NCBI RefSeq assembly: GCF_001183605.1
Contig: NZ_LFXJ01000013.1
Span: 272,001 to 336,000, forward strand
Direction: 5' to 3'
Length of the DNA stretch: 64,000 bases
Source of the DNA: Lysinibacillus xylanilyticus
GTDB lineage: Bacteria > Bacillota > Bacilli > Bacillales_A > Planococcaceae
Part shown: piece by piece, positions 33,551-43,271 of the stretch
How positions within the stretch are numbered: the stretch's first letter is position 1
Layout of the letters: each line of letters starts with the position of its first letter
The notes under the pieces: model-generated
The model's input: only the letters and a program-made list of their open reading frames with translations
What the model was told of the DNA's origin: nothing
Database searches by the model: none
Made by a program: the position numbers and the translations under genes

Positions 33551-34615
33551 ATGCTTGAATATGTAGCAATAGCGATTAGTTTATTTTTTGCGATGAATAT
33601 AGGTGCTAGTGGAGCGGCAGCCTCAATGGGAGTTGCTTACGGAGCAGGTGCTATTAAAAAAGCTTGGCAAGCATTGCTTATTTGCTCAGTGGGCGTTTTT
33701 TCTGGGGCAGTTCTTGGAGGGGGAGAGGTAGTAAAAACAATCAGCTCCGGCATAATGCCACAGGAGTACATTACAGTAAAGATTGTCATTATTATTTTGA
33801 TTTCTGCGACAAGCTCACTATTATTCGCTAATCTTTTAGGCATCCCATTATCGACGAGTGAAGTGACAGTAGGAGCAGTTGTAGGTGTAGGGATTGCCTA
33901 TAAAGTGCTATATATTAAGTCATTACTTGTCATCATATCGTTTTGGGTAATAGTGCCGATCATAGCATTTATCATTGCATTTGTCTTTGGGAAGTGGCTG
34001 TATAAATTACGAGTTAAGGGCTTGTTAAAGGATCATTTAATATTAACGATTCTCCTTGTGTTCGCTGGATTTTTTGAAGCATTTTCAGCAGGGATGAATA
34101 ACGTAGCAAACGCAGTTGGACCTCTTGTTGGTGCAGGAATGATAGGTGTAACAACTGGAATATTGCTTGGCGGGGCATTTGTAGCGCTTGGCGCAATGCT
34201 ACTTGGAAAAAGAGTGCTTGAAACAAACGGTAAAAAAATTATGCGCTTTGAGAAGGCAGAAGGAATATTAATTTCGAGTACAGGTGCACTACTAGTCGGT
34301 ATAAGCTCTATCTTTGGGCTACCCGTGCCATTAACACAAGTAACATCGTCTTCGATTATCGGAATGGGGATGGCCAAAAACGGGAAACAAATTTTTCATA
34401 AGCATATTGTGAAAAAAATAATCCGTATTTGGATTGTCTCGCCAATCTTTTCTTTAGCCATCTCCTATTTTTTAGTACAGCTATTCTTAGAAAAAGATTT
34501 CTATACCATCGTATTAATTGGCAGTATTATTGTTGGAACGCTTGGTGTAATTAGCTTAATGCGAACAATGCGTGAAGAAGAAAATTCAATATACGATTCA
34601 GGAGAAGGGATTTAA
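33551..34615 (+). CDS. cysP: Sulfate permease CysP (PiT family)
   Basis: 354 residues, about 11 membrane segments. The inverted repeats of the PiT family are visible: MNIGASGAAASMGVAYGAGA near the N terminus and GMNNVANAVGPLVGAGM near residue 185, with GIPLSTSEVTVG and GLPVPLTQVTSS. In B. subtilis the orthologue in the cysH operon transports sulfate. It starts 12 bases after cysH. Confidence 0.88.
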   Translation: MLEYVAIAISLFFAMNIGASGAAASMGVAYGAGAIKKAWQALLICSVGVFSGAVLGGGEVVKTISSGIMPQEYITVKIVIIILISATSSLLFANLLGIPLSTSEVTVGAVVGVGIAYKVLYIKSLLVIISFWVIVPIIAFIIAFVFGKWLYKLRVKGLLKDHLILTILLVFAGFFEAFSAGMNNVANAVGPLVGAGMIGVTTGILLGGAFVALGAMLLGKRVLETNGKKIMRFEKAEGILISSTGALLVGISSIFGLPVPLTQVTSSSIIGMGMAKNGKQIFHKHIVKKIIRIWIVSPIFSLAISYFLVQLFLEKDFYTIVLIGSIIVGTLGVISLMRTMREEENSIYDSGEGI

Positions 34616-34626
34616 ATACCCGAAAA

Positions 34627-34770
34627 ACTATTGAATCGGCCGGGGTGTCGATCACTTTTAACGGGGAGCTGATCAAATCAGAGTTGGACCCGATAACCTC
34701 TGTAAGGAAGAAAATTAATCGCAGAAGCCTCGATTTGCCTAAGAAGATAAATCAATAAAATATGCAAATA
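34627..34770 (+). promoter_or_regulatory. Structured leader between cysP and sat
   Basis: The 200-base gap has ATCGG...CCGAT and CAGAG...CTCTG pairings, a CTGAT-CAA-ATCAG hairpin within AGCTGATCAAATCAGAG (34667-34683), and AATCG...CGATT further on. The AGCTGA...CAAA...AGAG order recalls the sulfur-leader stem-loop. No T run follows. Internal processing or translational control of sat are possibilities; I could not match it to a known riboswitch. Confidence 0.35.
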
Positions 34771-34819
34771 CACTTAACTATAAAACTGAGTAATTCGATA
34801 AAACTAGGAGGAGATTTTG

Positions 34820-35959
34820 GTGAGTTTACTACCACATGGAGGACTATTAGTGCAAGCCTTTAATCCAGAGAAGGATGTTACGCATATTAATAAAGTTATT
34901 GAGCTTGATGCCATTTCACTTAGTGATTTAGAGTTAATTGCTATTGGTGGTTACAGTCCGATTGAAGGATTTTTAACGCAGGAAGATTATGAATCAGTTG
35001 TTGAACATACACGTTTAGCGTCAGGCGTGGTATGGAGTATTCCGATTACATTACCTGTAGCAAAGGATGTAGCGGCAACATTGCAGCCGGGTGATGAGGC
35101 AAAATTAGTATATGGTGATGCTGTTTATGGCGTTATTGAAGTCGCGGATATTTATGAGCCAAATAAACGGAAAGAGGCGTTGTTAATATATGGCACGGAG
35201 GATTTAGAGCATCCTGGTGTTAAGAGGTTGCATGAACGTCCAAGTATTTATGTGGGCGGAAAAATTACATTAGTAAAACGTCTAGAGCAAAAGTTCCCAG
35301 CCTATTCATTTGATCCGTTTGAAACACGCCAGCTTTTTGCGGAAAAGGGCTGGAAAACAATTGTTGGCTTCCAAACACGGAATCCTGTGCATCGAGCACA
35401 TGAATATATTCAAAAGGCAGCGCTTGAAACAATTGATGGATTATTTTTAAATCCACTAGTTGGAGAAACGAAGTCAGACGATGTTTCGGCCGCAATTCGC
35501 ATGGAAAGTTACGAAGTTTTACTAAAAAATTATTATCCTGAAAATCGCGTTCAATTAGGGGTGTTTCCAGCTGCAATGCGTTATGCAGGACCAAAGGAAG
35601 CTATTTTCCATGCACTTGTACGAAAAAATTATGGCTGTACTCACTTTATCGTTGGGCGTGACCATGCAGGTGTTGGCGATTACTATGGCACATACGATGC
35701 ACAAAAAATCTTTGAACAATTTACGGAAGATGAATTAGGAATTACTCCATTAAAATTTGAGCATAGCTTCTATTGCAACAAATGTGAGGGAATGGCAACG
35801 ACGAAAACGTGTTCACATGATAGCTCGGCGCATGTCATTTTATCGGGTACTAAAGTTCGTGAAATGTTACGTAATGGCGAAGTACCTCCAAGTACATTTA
35901 GTCGTAAAGAGGTTGTGGATGTACTAATTAAAGGAATGCGTCAGGAGGTTATTAAGTGA
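34820..35959 (+). CDS. sat: ATP sulfurylase
   Basis: 379 residues from the GTG at 34820 (MSLLPHGG) with AGGAGGAG upstream; a TTG one codon earlier is less likely. Motifs [12 protein letters not shown] (nucleotide-binding HxxH) and [12 protein letters not shown]; a zinc-like [13 protein letters not shown] near the C terminus. It makes APS from sulfate and ATP. The stop overlaps the cysC start. Confidence 0.95.
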   Translation: MSLLPHGGLLVQAFNPEKDVTHINKVIELDAISLSDLELIAIGGYSPIEGFLTQEDYESVVEHTRLASGVVWSIPITLPVAKDVAATLQPGDEAKLVYGDAVYGVIEVADIYEPNKRKEALLIYGTEDLEHPGVKRLHERPSIYVGGKITLVKRLEQKFPAYSFDPFETRQLFAEKGWKTIVGFQTRNPVHRAHEYIQKAALETIDGLFLNPLVGETKSDDVSAAIRMESYEVLLKNYYPENRVQLGVFPAAMRYAGPKEAIFHALVRKNYGCTHFIVGRDHAGVGDYYGTYDAQKIFEQFTEDELGITPLKFEHSFYCNKCEGMATTKTCSHDSSAHVILSGTKVREMLRNGEVPPSTFSRKEVVDVLIKGMRQEVIK

Positions 35960-36549
35960 GTTCAAACATCGTTTGGCACGAAGCGTCTATTACGAAAGAG
36001 GAGCGTCGTACACAAAACAAGCATCAAAGCTTTATTTTATGGTTCACCGGTCTATCAGCTTCAGGAAAATCTTCTGTGGCGAATGCCTTCGCACGCCGAC
36101 TCTTTGAACGTGGCAATCAAGCATTTGTCTTAGATGGTGATAATGTTCGCCATGGCTTAAATAAGGATTTAGGATTTGATGAAGCAGGTCGAAAGGAAAA
36201 TATACGACGTATTGGAGAAGTCTCTAAGCTTTTTGTGGAAAATGGACAAATTGTTCTAACTGCTTTTATTTCACCTTACCGAGAAGATCGTCAAGTTGTC
36301 CGTGAGCTTGTGGAAGCAGGGGAATTTATAGAGGTCTATGTGAAATGTTCCGTTGAAACGTGTGAAAAGCGTGATCCGAAAGGTCTTTATAAAAAAGCAC
36401 GCAATGCGGAAATTACTAACTTTACGGGTATTAGTGCGCCATATGAGGAACCTGAACGTCCAGAAATTATTTTAGATACAGAAAAATGCTCAATAGAAGA
36501 ATGTGTTGATCAGCTAACGAGTATTTTATTTTCCAAAGGGTATATTTAA
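35956..36549 (+). CDS. cysC: APS kinase
   Basis: 197 residues from GTG at 35956, overlapping the sat stop. P-loop [19 protein letters not shown] (APS site) and FISPYREDR, then KGLYKKAR. It phosphorylates APS to PAPS. Its presence beside an APS-type CysH suggests that both routes, or PAPS for other uses, are kept. Confidence 0.95.
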   Translation: MSSNIVWHEASITKEERRTQNKHQSFILWFTGLSASGKSSVANAFARRLFERGNQAFVLDGDNVRHGLNKDLGFDEAGRKENIRRIGEVSKLFVENGQIVLTAFISPYREDRQVVRELVEAGEFIEVYVKCSVETCEKRDPKGLYKKARNAEITNFTGISAPYEEPERPEIILDTEKCSIEECVDQLTSILFSKGYI

Positions 36550-36559
36550 GTTGAATAAT

Positions 36560-36606
36560 AAAAAAATCTGCTCGATTTATTAATTAAAATCGAGCAGATT
36601 CTTTTT
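36560..36606. terminator. Terminator between cysC and mrpG, bidirectional
   Basis: AATCTGCTCGATTT pairs with AAATCGAGCAGATT; T run on one side, A run on the other. Confidence 0.85.
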
Positions 36607-36621
36607 GTCTTTGTATCAAAG

Positions 36622-36990
36622 TTATTTAATGCCTTGTTCCTTTTTCATCCGGTCAATTTCAGGTCCAAGTTCGTCGTGTATTGTGCCTTTCCAAGGTTTT
36701 ACGCCAGCGATGTACGAGGAGCGAGTCATAATATGCCCTCCAACAGGCCCTGTGATGAACAGGAACAGTATACCGAGTAAAATGCGGGGATTAAAGTGAT
36801 CTTCAATAAGCCAAAAGTGAAAGAATACGCCAATGAGTATACACATGACGCCGAGCGTTGCACTTTTTGAAGCAGCGTGAGCGCGTGTGTACAAATCAGG
36901 TAAACGGACAAGACCAATGGCTGTCACGACAATAAATAGCACCCCTACAGAAATGAAAAAGATAACTAAACTATTAGCGAGAATTGTCAC
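36622..36990 (-). CDS. mrpG: Mrp antiporter subunit G
   Basis: 122 residues, three membrane segments; RLPDLYTRAHAASKSATLG is the MrpG signature. GTG start after AAGGAGAT. Last gene of the operon, overlapping mrpF. Part of the hetero-oligomeric Na+/H+ antiporter used in alkali and sodium tolerance. Confidence 0.92.
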   Translation of the reverse strand: MTILANSLVIFFISVGVLFIVVTAIGLVRLPDLYTRAHAASKSATLGVMCILIGVFFHFWLIEDHFNPRILLGILFLFITGPVGGHIMTRSSYIAGVKPWKGTIHDELGPEIDRMKKEQGIK

Positions 36991-37255
36991 GTTTAATGAT
37001 ATCTCCTTTCTCTATGAATTTAGAGAAAGCAACAGTACCGATAAACGATAAAATCGCTAACAATAATATAATCTCAAGGAAGAAGCTTGTTTCAACCAAT
37101 ACTGAAAACAGTCCAATGAGTGAGATTACTGACACGCCCAATGAATCCAATGCTACCACACGGTCGGATGCAGAAGGTCCTTTAACCATTCGATAAATGA
37201 CTGCAATCATCGATAAGCAAATCACCACAATTGCAGTAATAATAAACGTTGTCAT
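36974..37255 (-). CDS. mrpF: Mrp antiporter subunit F
   Basis: 93 residues, three membrane segments; YRMVKGPSASDRVVALDSLG is the family motif. GAGGTGAG precedes the ATG; overlaps both neighbours, so translation is coupled. Confidence 0.92.
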   Translation of the reverse strand: MTTFIITAIVVICLSMIAVIYRMVKGPSASDRVVALDSLGVSVISLIGLFSVLVETSFFLEIILLLAILSFIGTVAFSKFIEKGDIIKRDNSR

Positions 37256-37731
37256 GATTTACTCACCTCCAAAATCGCTTTCTCAAATGAATCTCGAATT
37301 GCTGTAATCGCTTCATCGACATCACTAATATCAATGGCGTGTACATACAATGTTTTTGCATCATCTGATACGTGCACTACTACTGTACCAGGTGTTAACG
37401 TAATAAGACTTGATAATAAGGTAATTTCCCATTCCTGTGTTAAAACAGTCGGATAGGCAAAGAATGCAGGCTGCATATCCAACTTAGGCTTTAAGACCAC
37501 TCGAAGAACTTGTACATTCGCTAACACTAACTCCTTAAAAAAGAGTATTGTCAGTTTAATGATTGCCCAGATGCGGTAGACGTAAAGACGAGTAGTAAAA
37601 AATCTACGCATAATAATGAGCAATATAATACCGAGAATAAACCCAATAATAAAGCCTGTTGCTGTGTAATTAGAAGAAAGGAACATCCAAACGAAGGCAA
37701 GTACAAAATTTAAAATAATTTGAAATGCCAT
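37252..37731 (-). CDS. mrpE: Mrp antiporter subunit E
   Basis: 159 residues; two N-terminal membrane segments and a cytoplasmic domain with TLTPGTVVVHVSDDAKTLYVH, diagnostic of MrpE. Its end overlaps mrpF by four bases. Confidence 0.92.
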   Translation of the reverse strand: MAFQIILNFVLAFVWMFLSSNYTATGFIIGFILGIILLIIMRRFFTTRLYVYRIWAIIKLTILFFKELVLANVQVLRVVLKPKLDMQPAFFAYPTVLTQEWEITLLSSLITLTPGTVVVHVSDDAKTLYVHAIDISDVDEAITAIRDSFEKAILEVSKS

Positions 37732-37735
37732 ATTT

Positions 37736-39229
37736 CTAATCCTCCTTCATTACAGCATCTATATAAATAGATGGATCACTTAATATTTTTGCCGCATCGT
37801 CCATAAATGGAGTAATCCATTCAGAGCCTACACCATACGCTACAGTAATGAGCACTAAAAGAACCGTAGGCACAAATAGTGTATAGTAGACTTTTTTATC
37901 AACAGTACCCGTTGTTTCTTTTTCTTCACCCCAGAAGGCATAAAGGAAAATTCGAATAACCGATAATAAAACGAGAAGTGATGAAGCCAATATAAAAATA
38001 CTACTCCATTTACTGCCTGCTTCAAATCCTCCCTGTACAATCAATAGCTTTCCAACGAAGCCACTAAGTGGGGGAATCCCTGCTAAACCAAATGCTGCAA
38101 TTAAATAGCACCAACCGAGAGCAGGATATTTATTCATAAGACCGCCCATTTTACGTAAATCAGATGTGCCAGTAATGTAGATTACTATACCTATTAACAT
38201 AAAGAGCGCTGCTTTTATAAGCATGTCATGAATTAAATAGAACATTGCACCTTTTAGGGCGATTTCATTCATTTGAGATACGCCGAATAAAATAACACCT
38301 ACAGCAATGACAATATTATATATAATGATGAGCTTCACATCATGGTACGCAAGTGCACCAATACAGCCCGCAATTATTGTTGCAACTGCTAATGCCATCA
38401 GTAAATCATGTGTATACGATAAATCATGAACAAAGAACAACGTATATGTTCGAGTAATCGCATAAATACCAACCTTTGTTAGAAGTGCACCAAATAGCGC
38501 TAACACTGGTATTGGAGCTGCCGCATAAGAAGTTGGAAGCCAGAAATAAAGCGGGAAAATAGCTGCTTTTAATCCAAATACCATTAAAAATAGTACAGCT
38601 ATAACCGTAACAATACCTGGCTGATTGATGTCAGCAATTTTTACTGCAATGTCTGCCATGTTTAATGTACCTACTACAGAGTATAGAAAGGCAACTGTAA
38701 TAACAAATAATGCAGATGAAATAACATTAATTAGAATATATTTAATGGAACCTTTAAGCTGTCCTTTTTCGCCCCCAAGAACGATGAGCAAATAAGAGGC
38801 CATTAACAATACCTCGAAGAACACGAAAAGGTTAAAAATATCGCCTGTCGTAAATGCCCCGTTAACCCCAGTTAAAATAAACATAACGCCAGGATAATAG
38901 AAGAAGCGTTCACGTTCCTTCGTAATGGAACCAAAGCCATACCAAACAACAAAAAGAGCGATCAGCAACGTTGTTGTGACAAGCAGTGCGGACACCATAT
39001 CAGAAACCATAGTAATACCATACGGCACAGGCCAATCTCCGAACGTCACCTTTTGTATACCGTCATTTTTTACCTTTGAAAGCAGTGAAATAGCTGATAT
39101 AAGTGCAAGCCCTATACCAAGTAATGCGAATGAACGCTGGTATTTTAAGTTTTTCTGCCCAAACATTAAAATTATACCGAAGAAGAACGGAATGATAATC
39201 GGCAATAGAAGGAAGTTATTCATCCTCAT
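37736..39229 (-). CDS. mrpD: Mrp antiporter subunit D
   Basis: About 497 residues, 14 membrane segments, related to the proton-pumping NuoL/M/N subunits. The conserved lysine and glutamate lie in FVFFEVLLMASYLL and FGLKAAIFPLYFWLP. The ATG at 39229 is best spaced from GAGAGG; GTG 39232 and ATG 39223 are in frame. Overlaps mrpC. Confidence 0.92.
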   Translation of the reverse strand: MRMNNFLLLPIIIPFFFGIILMFGQKNLKYQRSFALLGIGLALISAISLLSKVKNDGIQKVTFGDWPVPYGITMVSDMVSALLVTTTLLIALFVVWYGFGSITKERERFFYYPGVMFILTGVNGAFTTGDIFNLFVFFEVLLMASYLLIVLGGEKGQLKGSIKYILINVISSALFVITVAFLYSVVGTLNMADIAVKIADINQPGIVTVIAVLFLMVFGLKAAIFPLYFWLPTSYAAAPIPVLALFGALLTKVGIYAITRTYTLFFVHDLSYTHDLLMALAVATIIAGCIGALAYHDVKLIIIYNIVIAVGVILFGVSQMNEIALKGAMFYLIHDMLIKAALFMLIGIVIYITGTSDLRKMGGLMNKYPALGWCYLIAAFGLAGIPPLSGFVGKLLIVQGGFEAGSKWSSIFILASSLLVLLSVIRIFLYAFWGEEKETTGTVDKKVYYTLFVPTVLLVLITVAYGVGSEWITPFMDDAAKILSDPSIYIDAVMKED

Positions 39230-39557
39230 CACTTCCTCTCATTAAGCTTATATCATCTGTCTCAAGCTCCTGATAAGAACGGTAAGCAAGGACGAGGAAG
39301 AAAGCTGTTACCCCAAAGCTAATAACGATCGCTGTTAAAATAAGCGCCTGTGGTAATGGGTCTGCAAAAGTTTTAGCCCCTTCTTTTAAAACAGGTGGTG
39401 CTTCTCCACCAAGCCCGCCCATCGTTAAAATGAGAAGATGAGCGCCATGACTTAAAAGACCTGTTCCGATAATAATACGCAATAAGCTTTTGGATAAGAT
39501 TAAATAAATCGCTGCCATAAACAGAAAGCCTATGACAAACGCCATCAATATTTCCAT
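39216..39557 (-). CDS. mrpC: Mrp antiporter subunit C
   Basis: 113 residues, three membrane segments, NuoK-like: LLIRIIIGTGLLSHGAHLLILTMGG-type segment and DPLPQALILTAIVISFG. The stop of mrpB touches its start. Confidence 0.92.
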   Translation of the reverse strand: MEILMAFVIGFLFMAAIYLILSKSLLRIIIGTGLLSHGAHLLILTMGGLGGEAPPVLKEGAKTFADPLPQALILTAIVISFGVTAFFLVLAYRSYQELETDDISLMRGSDEDE

Positions 39558-39979
39558 TATTCATCCTCTCCAATCGTTTGAATAATGGTCATCGTAACGC
39601 CGACAACAACCAAATAGACACCGCTATCAAAAAGCATGGCCGTGTGTAATGACTGTTTGCCTAGAAGCGGTAAATCGAAATAATCAAAGAAATGAGTAAA
39701 AAACGGTTTACCTACAAACATTGGGAAAGCGGCTGTTGCAAGTGCTAATAGTAAGCCAATTGCAGTTAAATACGTATAATTTATTGGTAAAACCTTACGA
39801 ACCGTATTTAAATCAAAGGCAAGGACTAAGAGCACAATAGCACTCGATGTCAAAAGTCCACCAACAAAGCCGCCTCCAGGTGTGTAATGACCAGCAAGGA
39901 AAATATGAATGGAGAAGAAGAAAATAATGAAGAATACAATTTTTGTTGTAAATTGTATAATTACATCATTTGTTTTCAT
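39557..39979 (-). CDS. mrpB: Mrp antiporter subunit B
   Basis: 140 residues, four membrane segments; HYTPGGGFVGGLLTSSAI is the MrpB/MnhB signature. AAGGAGAAATC precedes the ATG; overlaps the end of mrpA by 14 bases. Confidence 0.92.
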   Translation of the reverse strand: MKTNDVIIQFTTKIVFFIIFFFSIHIFLAGHYTPGGGFVGGLLTSSAIVLLVLAFDLNTVRKVLPINYTYLTAIGLLLALATAAFPMFVGKPFFTHFFDYFDLPLLGKQSLHTAMLFDSGVYLVVVGVTMTIIQTIGEDE

Positions 39980-42380
39980 GTGATTTCTCCTTTCTATTCA
40001 TGCGTAGCTTGATCATTGCTAAAATGGCCATTCCAGCAATACCTAGCACTGTAATTTCAAATAATGTATCGAAGCCACGGTAGTCTACTAAAATTACGTT
40101 GACAATGTTTCCACCGCCGGCCTTTGAATAAACTGTTTCCTCATAATACTTCGAAATAGTTGGAATCAATTTTTGTGAATGTGCAGACAGTGCCAAAAGC
40201 GTAACCATCACACCGACTGCAATGGAAACAATCGCGCGATTTAATTGGAATCTCATGCGCTCTTCTCGTTTTCCAAGCTTAGGCAGATGATAAAACGCTA
40301 GTAAAAATAGCGCAACAGAAATCGTTTCAATGACAAGCTGTGTTAATGCTAAATCAGGAGCATTAAAGATAACGAAGAATAATGCTACTGTGTAGCCCAC
40401 AGCACCAAGGCCTATAATAGCTGTTAAACGTGACTTTGCTAAAATTGTAATGGCTGTTCCAATGACTAACACCACAACTAAAATGATTTCGTAAGGGCGA
40501 ATAGGTGAAGTGTCTTGGAAGGAGATTGTAAAAGCATTCTTCACAAATAAAGAGCCGATTACAATCGCCGCAATGCTACTAAACATATATAGCAGGTAGT
40601 GACGCATAGATCCCGTCATATAAATACGTGATACACGATTTAACCCAACATCTAGTCCGAGCATAATTTTGTCGTATGCATTATTTAACGTTAAAGCTCG
40701 TGGGAAGTTTTGATAAATGCCCTGCCATTTCGGTAATGCTACAAACAATAGAACCCCAAGAAGTACTATGCCAAATGTCATGATTAATTCAGGTGTAATT
40801 TCACCATGCCAAGCAGCCACGTGAATATCAATATCCTTTGGTGAATCATATAAGAATGGCTGAATAGCTTGTACTGCTGGCTTTACAAAAGTATCCCCAA
40901 CTAGGTTCGGAATAAAGAATATTGTTACGACTAATGCTGCTAAAATCATCGGCGAAATTAGCATGCCAATCGGTGCCTCATGTGGTTTATGAGGTAATTT
41001 TTCTGGTTTATATTTACCTGTAAATGTTCTGAAAACAAAATAGAAGCTATAAACAAATGTAAATATACTAGCAATCCAAGCTACAATCGGGAAGAGTGCT
41101 CCCCATGTATCAAAGCCGAAAAATTCAAAATTTTGTAGTGCAAGCATTGCAGTTAAAAACATTTCCTTACTTAAGAAGCCGTTAAATGGCGGTAGACCAG
41201 CCATTGATAAGCTTCCGATTGCCGCTACTGTAAAGCTAAGCGGCATAATACTCATTAAGCCACCGAGCTTACGAATATCACGCGTACCTGTTTCATGATC
41301 GACAATACCAGCAATCATGAATAGGCTTCCTTTAAACGTTGCATGGTTGATAAGGTGGAAGATCGCCGCAAAGGCAGCATATTTAATAGTATCTGTTGGC
41401 CCATTGCCGTGAAACGCTAAAGCACTAGCGCCGAGCAAAGACATAATAAGTCCAAGCTGACTCACTGTAGAGAAAGCGAGGATTCCTTTTAAATCTGTTT
41501 GCTTCACTGCAAAGAACGAACCCCAGAATAGCGTTAAGATACCTACGCCTGTAACGAGCCATACCCAAAGTTCAGAAACAGCGAAAATCGGTGTAAAGCG
41601 TGCAACTAAATAAATACCCGCCTTTACCATAGTTGCGGAGTGGAGGTATGCACTAACTGGTGTTGGCGCTTCCATTGCATCTGGTAACCAAATGTAGAAT
41701 GGGAATTGGGCAGATTTCGTAAATGCTCCTAGAAGTATTAAAACGAGCGACCAAGTGAACAGCGGATGCTGCACTAAATTAGGTGCCATTACAATAAGTT
41801 CGCGGATTGAATACGTTCCTCCCATTATATAAAGAAGGATGAATCCTCCTAACATCATTAAGCCGCCACCGACTGTAATCATCATTGACTTAAGTGCACC
41901 AAAGCGAGAGGCATCACGAGAATACCAATAGCCAATCAGTAAAAATGATGAAATAGATGTTAGCTCCCAAAAGAAGTACAGAGAAATTAAATGATCTGAC
42001 TGTACTACTCCTAGCATTGCGGTCATAAATAATAATAGGTAAACATAAAAATTATGTAATTTTTCTTTATGTTTGTCTAAGTAAAAAATAGAGTAAAGTA
42101 CGACCAATGAGCCAATTCCAGTAATTAGCAATGAGAATAGCAAGCTAAGTCCATCTAAATAAGAAACGATGGAAATATCGAGCGATGGAATCCAAGGAAG
42201 CTCTTGAAGAAATACTTTACCATCTGCTACTTTTCCGATATAAGATGCGTAAATAATAGCGAGTGTAGCGGGTACTGCAAGAACAAACCAGCCTGTGTGA
42301 ATATTTTTAATGCTTTTATATAGAAGCGGCACAAATATTGCAGCAAGCATTGGAATGAAAATATAAAGTACTTGTAACAA
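39966..42380 (-). CDS. mrpA: Mrp antiporter subunit A
   Basis: 804 residues, about 20 membrane segments; NuoL-like N-terminal part (FFWELTSISSFLLIGYW, KSAQFPFYIWLPDAMEAPTPVSA split as IWLPDAMEAPTPVSAYLH) plus the C-terminal MrpA-specific part (NAPDLALTQLVIETISVALF and VDYRGFDTLFEITVLG). TTG start with AAAGGAGGG upstream. First gene of the seven-gene operon, which exports Na+ in exchange for H+ and supports growth at high pH and salt. Confidence 0.93.
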   Translation of the reverse strand: MLQVLYIFIPMLAAIFVPLLYKSIKNIHTGWFVLAVPATLAIIYASYIGKVADGKVFLQELPWIPSLDISIVSYLDGLSLLFSLLITGIGSLVVLYSIFYLDKHKEKLHNFYVYLLLFMTAMLGVVQSDHLISLYFFWELTSISSFLLIGYWYSRDASRFGALKSMMITVGGGLMMLGGFILLYIMGGTYSIRELIVMAPNLVQHPLFTWSLVLILLGAFTKSAQFPFYIWLPDAMEAPTPVSAYLHSATMVKAGIYLVARFTPIFAVSELWVWLVTGVGILTLFWGSFFAVKQTDLKGILAFSTVSQLGLIMSLLGASALAFHGNGPTDTIKYAAFAAIFHLINHATFKGSLFMIAGIVDHETGTRDIRKLGGLMSIMPLSFTVAAIGSLSMAGLPPFNGFLSKEMFLTAMLALQNFEFFGFDTWGALFPIVAWIASIFTFVYSFYFVFRTFTGKYKPEKLPHKPHEAPIGMLISPMILAALVVTIFFIPNLVGDTFVKPAVQAIQPFLYDSPKDIDIHVAAWHGEITPELIMTFGIVLLGVLLFVALPKWQGIYQNFPRALTLNNAYDKIMLGLDVGLNRVSRIYMTGSMRHYLLYMFSSIAAIVIGSLFVKNAFTISFQDTSPIRPYEIILVVVLVIGTAITILAKSRLTAIIGLGAVGYTVALFFVIFNAPDLALTQLVIETISVALFLLAFYHLPKLGKREERMRFQLNRAIVSIAVGVMVTLLALSAHSQKLIPTISKYYEETVYSKAGGGNIVNVILVDYRGFDTLFEITVLGIAGMAILAMIKLRMNRKEKSHENK

Positions 42381-42534
42381 AAAAACCCTCCTTTATGCAG
42401 GTAAGTATGTTAATTATAACGCACTTTTTGTATGAATGCATATGCACTCATATGATTTAGCTTGCGATAGTGGAAGAACCTCGGATATATTATAAATAGG
42501 AAGTTATCAATAATAATAGAGGATAAAATTTTTT

Positions 42535-43098
42535 ATGAAGAACCCTTATATTTATGGTTATCTACCATTAATTACAATTTTATTGTTTAGTTTGACATTT
42601 GGGATGTATGCAGTAAGTGAATCGTTGCAAGTTTTTCATGCAATTGGTGTGTATTCCGGTATGCGTGAGTTTTTATCCGATTTCGAGCTCCGTGTATTCT
42701 TGCTAATTGTCTTTGCCGTAATCTTTTTTATGCTATTTTCAGCATTGAAATTAGTAGGGGAAACTATTCATGAGCTAGGAATGTTATTTTTCTCAAAGGA
42801 TCATGATGGTGCGACAGTGAATCAAGCCCGAGGCGGATACATCATTTTATTAGTTGGGGCAATCTGTTCAGCCTTTGCTATTCAATTTATTTACGTTTTA
42901 GTCGGTATTTTTGTCTTAACCGTTTTTATCTACTTTATTTACCTTATCTATAAAATGAGTCATTATATGTCGATGGGTGGAACGATTGGCTTACTTGTAT
43001 TTGAGCTTTTTATGTGGACAATACTATTAACGCTATTAGTTTATGTTGTTTTAAAATTGTATAATGGCATTTTGGCAAGTTTACCGTTTGCTCATTAA
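42535..43098 (+). CDS. yufK: YufK family (DUF5366) membrane protein
   Basis: 187 residues, six membrane segments, beginning MKNPYIYGYLPLITILLFSLTFGMY with a conserved GMYAVSES and GVYSGMREFLSDFELR. Function unknown. Divergent from mrpA, which places it in the yuf region as in B. subtilis. Confidence 0.75.
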   Translation: MKNPYIYGYLPLITILLFSLTFGMYAVSESLQVFHAIGVYSGMREFLSDFELRVFLLIVFAVIFFMLFSALKLVGETIHELGMLFFSKDHDGATVNQARGGYIILLVGAICSAFAIQFIYVLVGIFVLTVFIYFIYLIYKMSHYMSMGGTIGLLVFELFMWTILLTLLVYVVLKLYNGILASLPFAH

Positions 43099-43140
43099 AT
43101 GCCTCGGTTTCATTAAGTGTTTATTAAATAAATAACAAAG

Positions 43141-43176
43141 AAAGGAGCGGCCCCAGTCTTAGGGCTGCTCCTTTTA
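43141..43176 (+). terminator. Terminator after yufK
   Basis: AAGGAGCGGCCC pairs with GGGCTGCTCCTT, followed by TT and the head of a repeat element. Confidence 0.7.
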
Positions 43177-43270
43177 ACTTCTTTCAGCGGATGTCCAAAC
43201 ACACAAAGCCGATTCCGGACGCATTGTTTATCTGCGCGAAAGCTACAATTATGCCGAAGCATAATTGATC
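43175..43270 (+). repeat. Dispersed repeat between yufK and pbpD
   Basis: TAACTTCTTTCAGCGGATG, then ACAAAGCCGATTCCGGACGC, a GCGCGAAAGC fragment and the tail ATTATGCCGAAGCATAAT. It touches the pbpD stop. Confidence 0.75.
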
Positions 43271-43271
43271 T

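Noticed and set aside
34627..34720. TPP riboswitch
   Set aside because: GACCCGATAACC and GGAAG recall its 3' part, but the CTGAGA core and the full conserved 3' string are missing, and the downstream gene is sat, not a thiamine gene.
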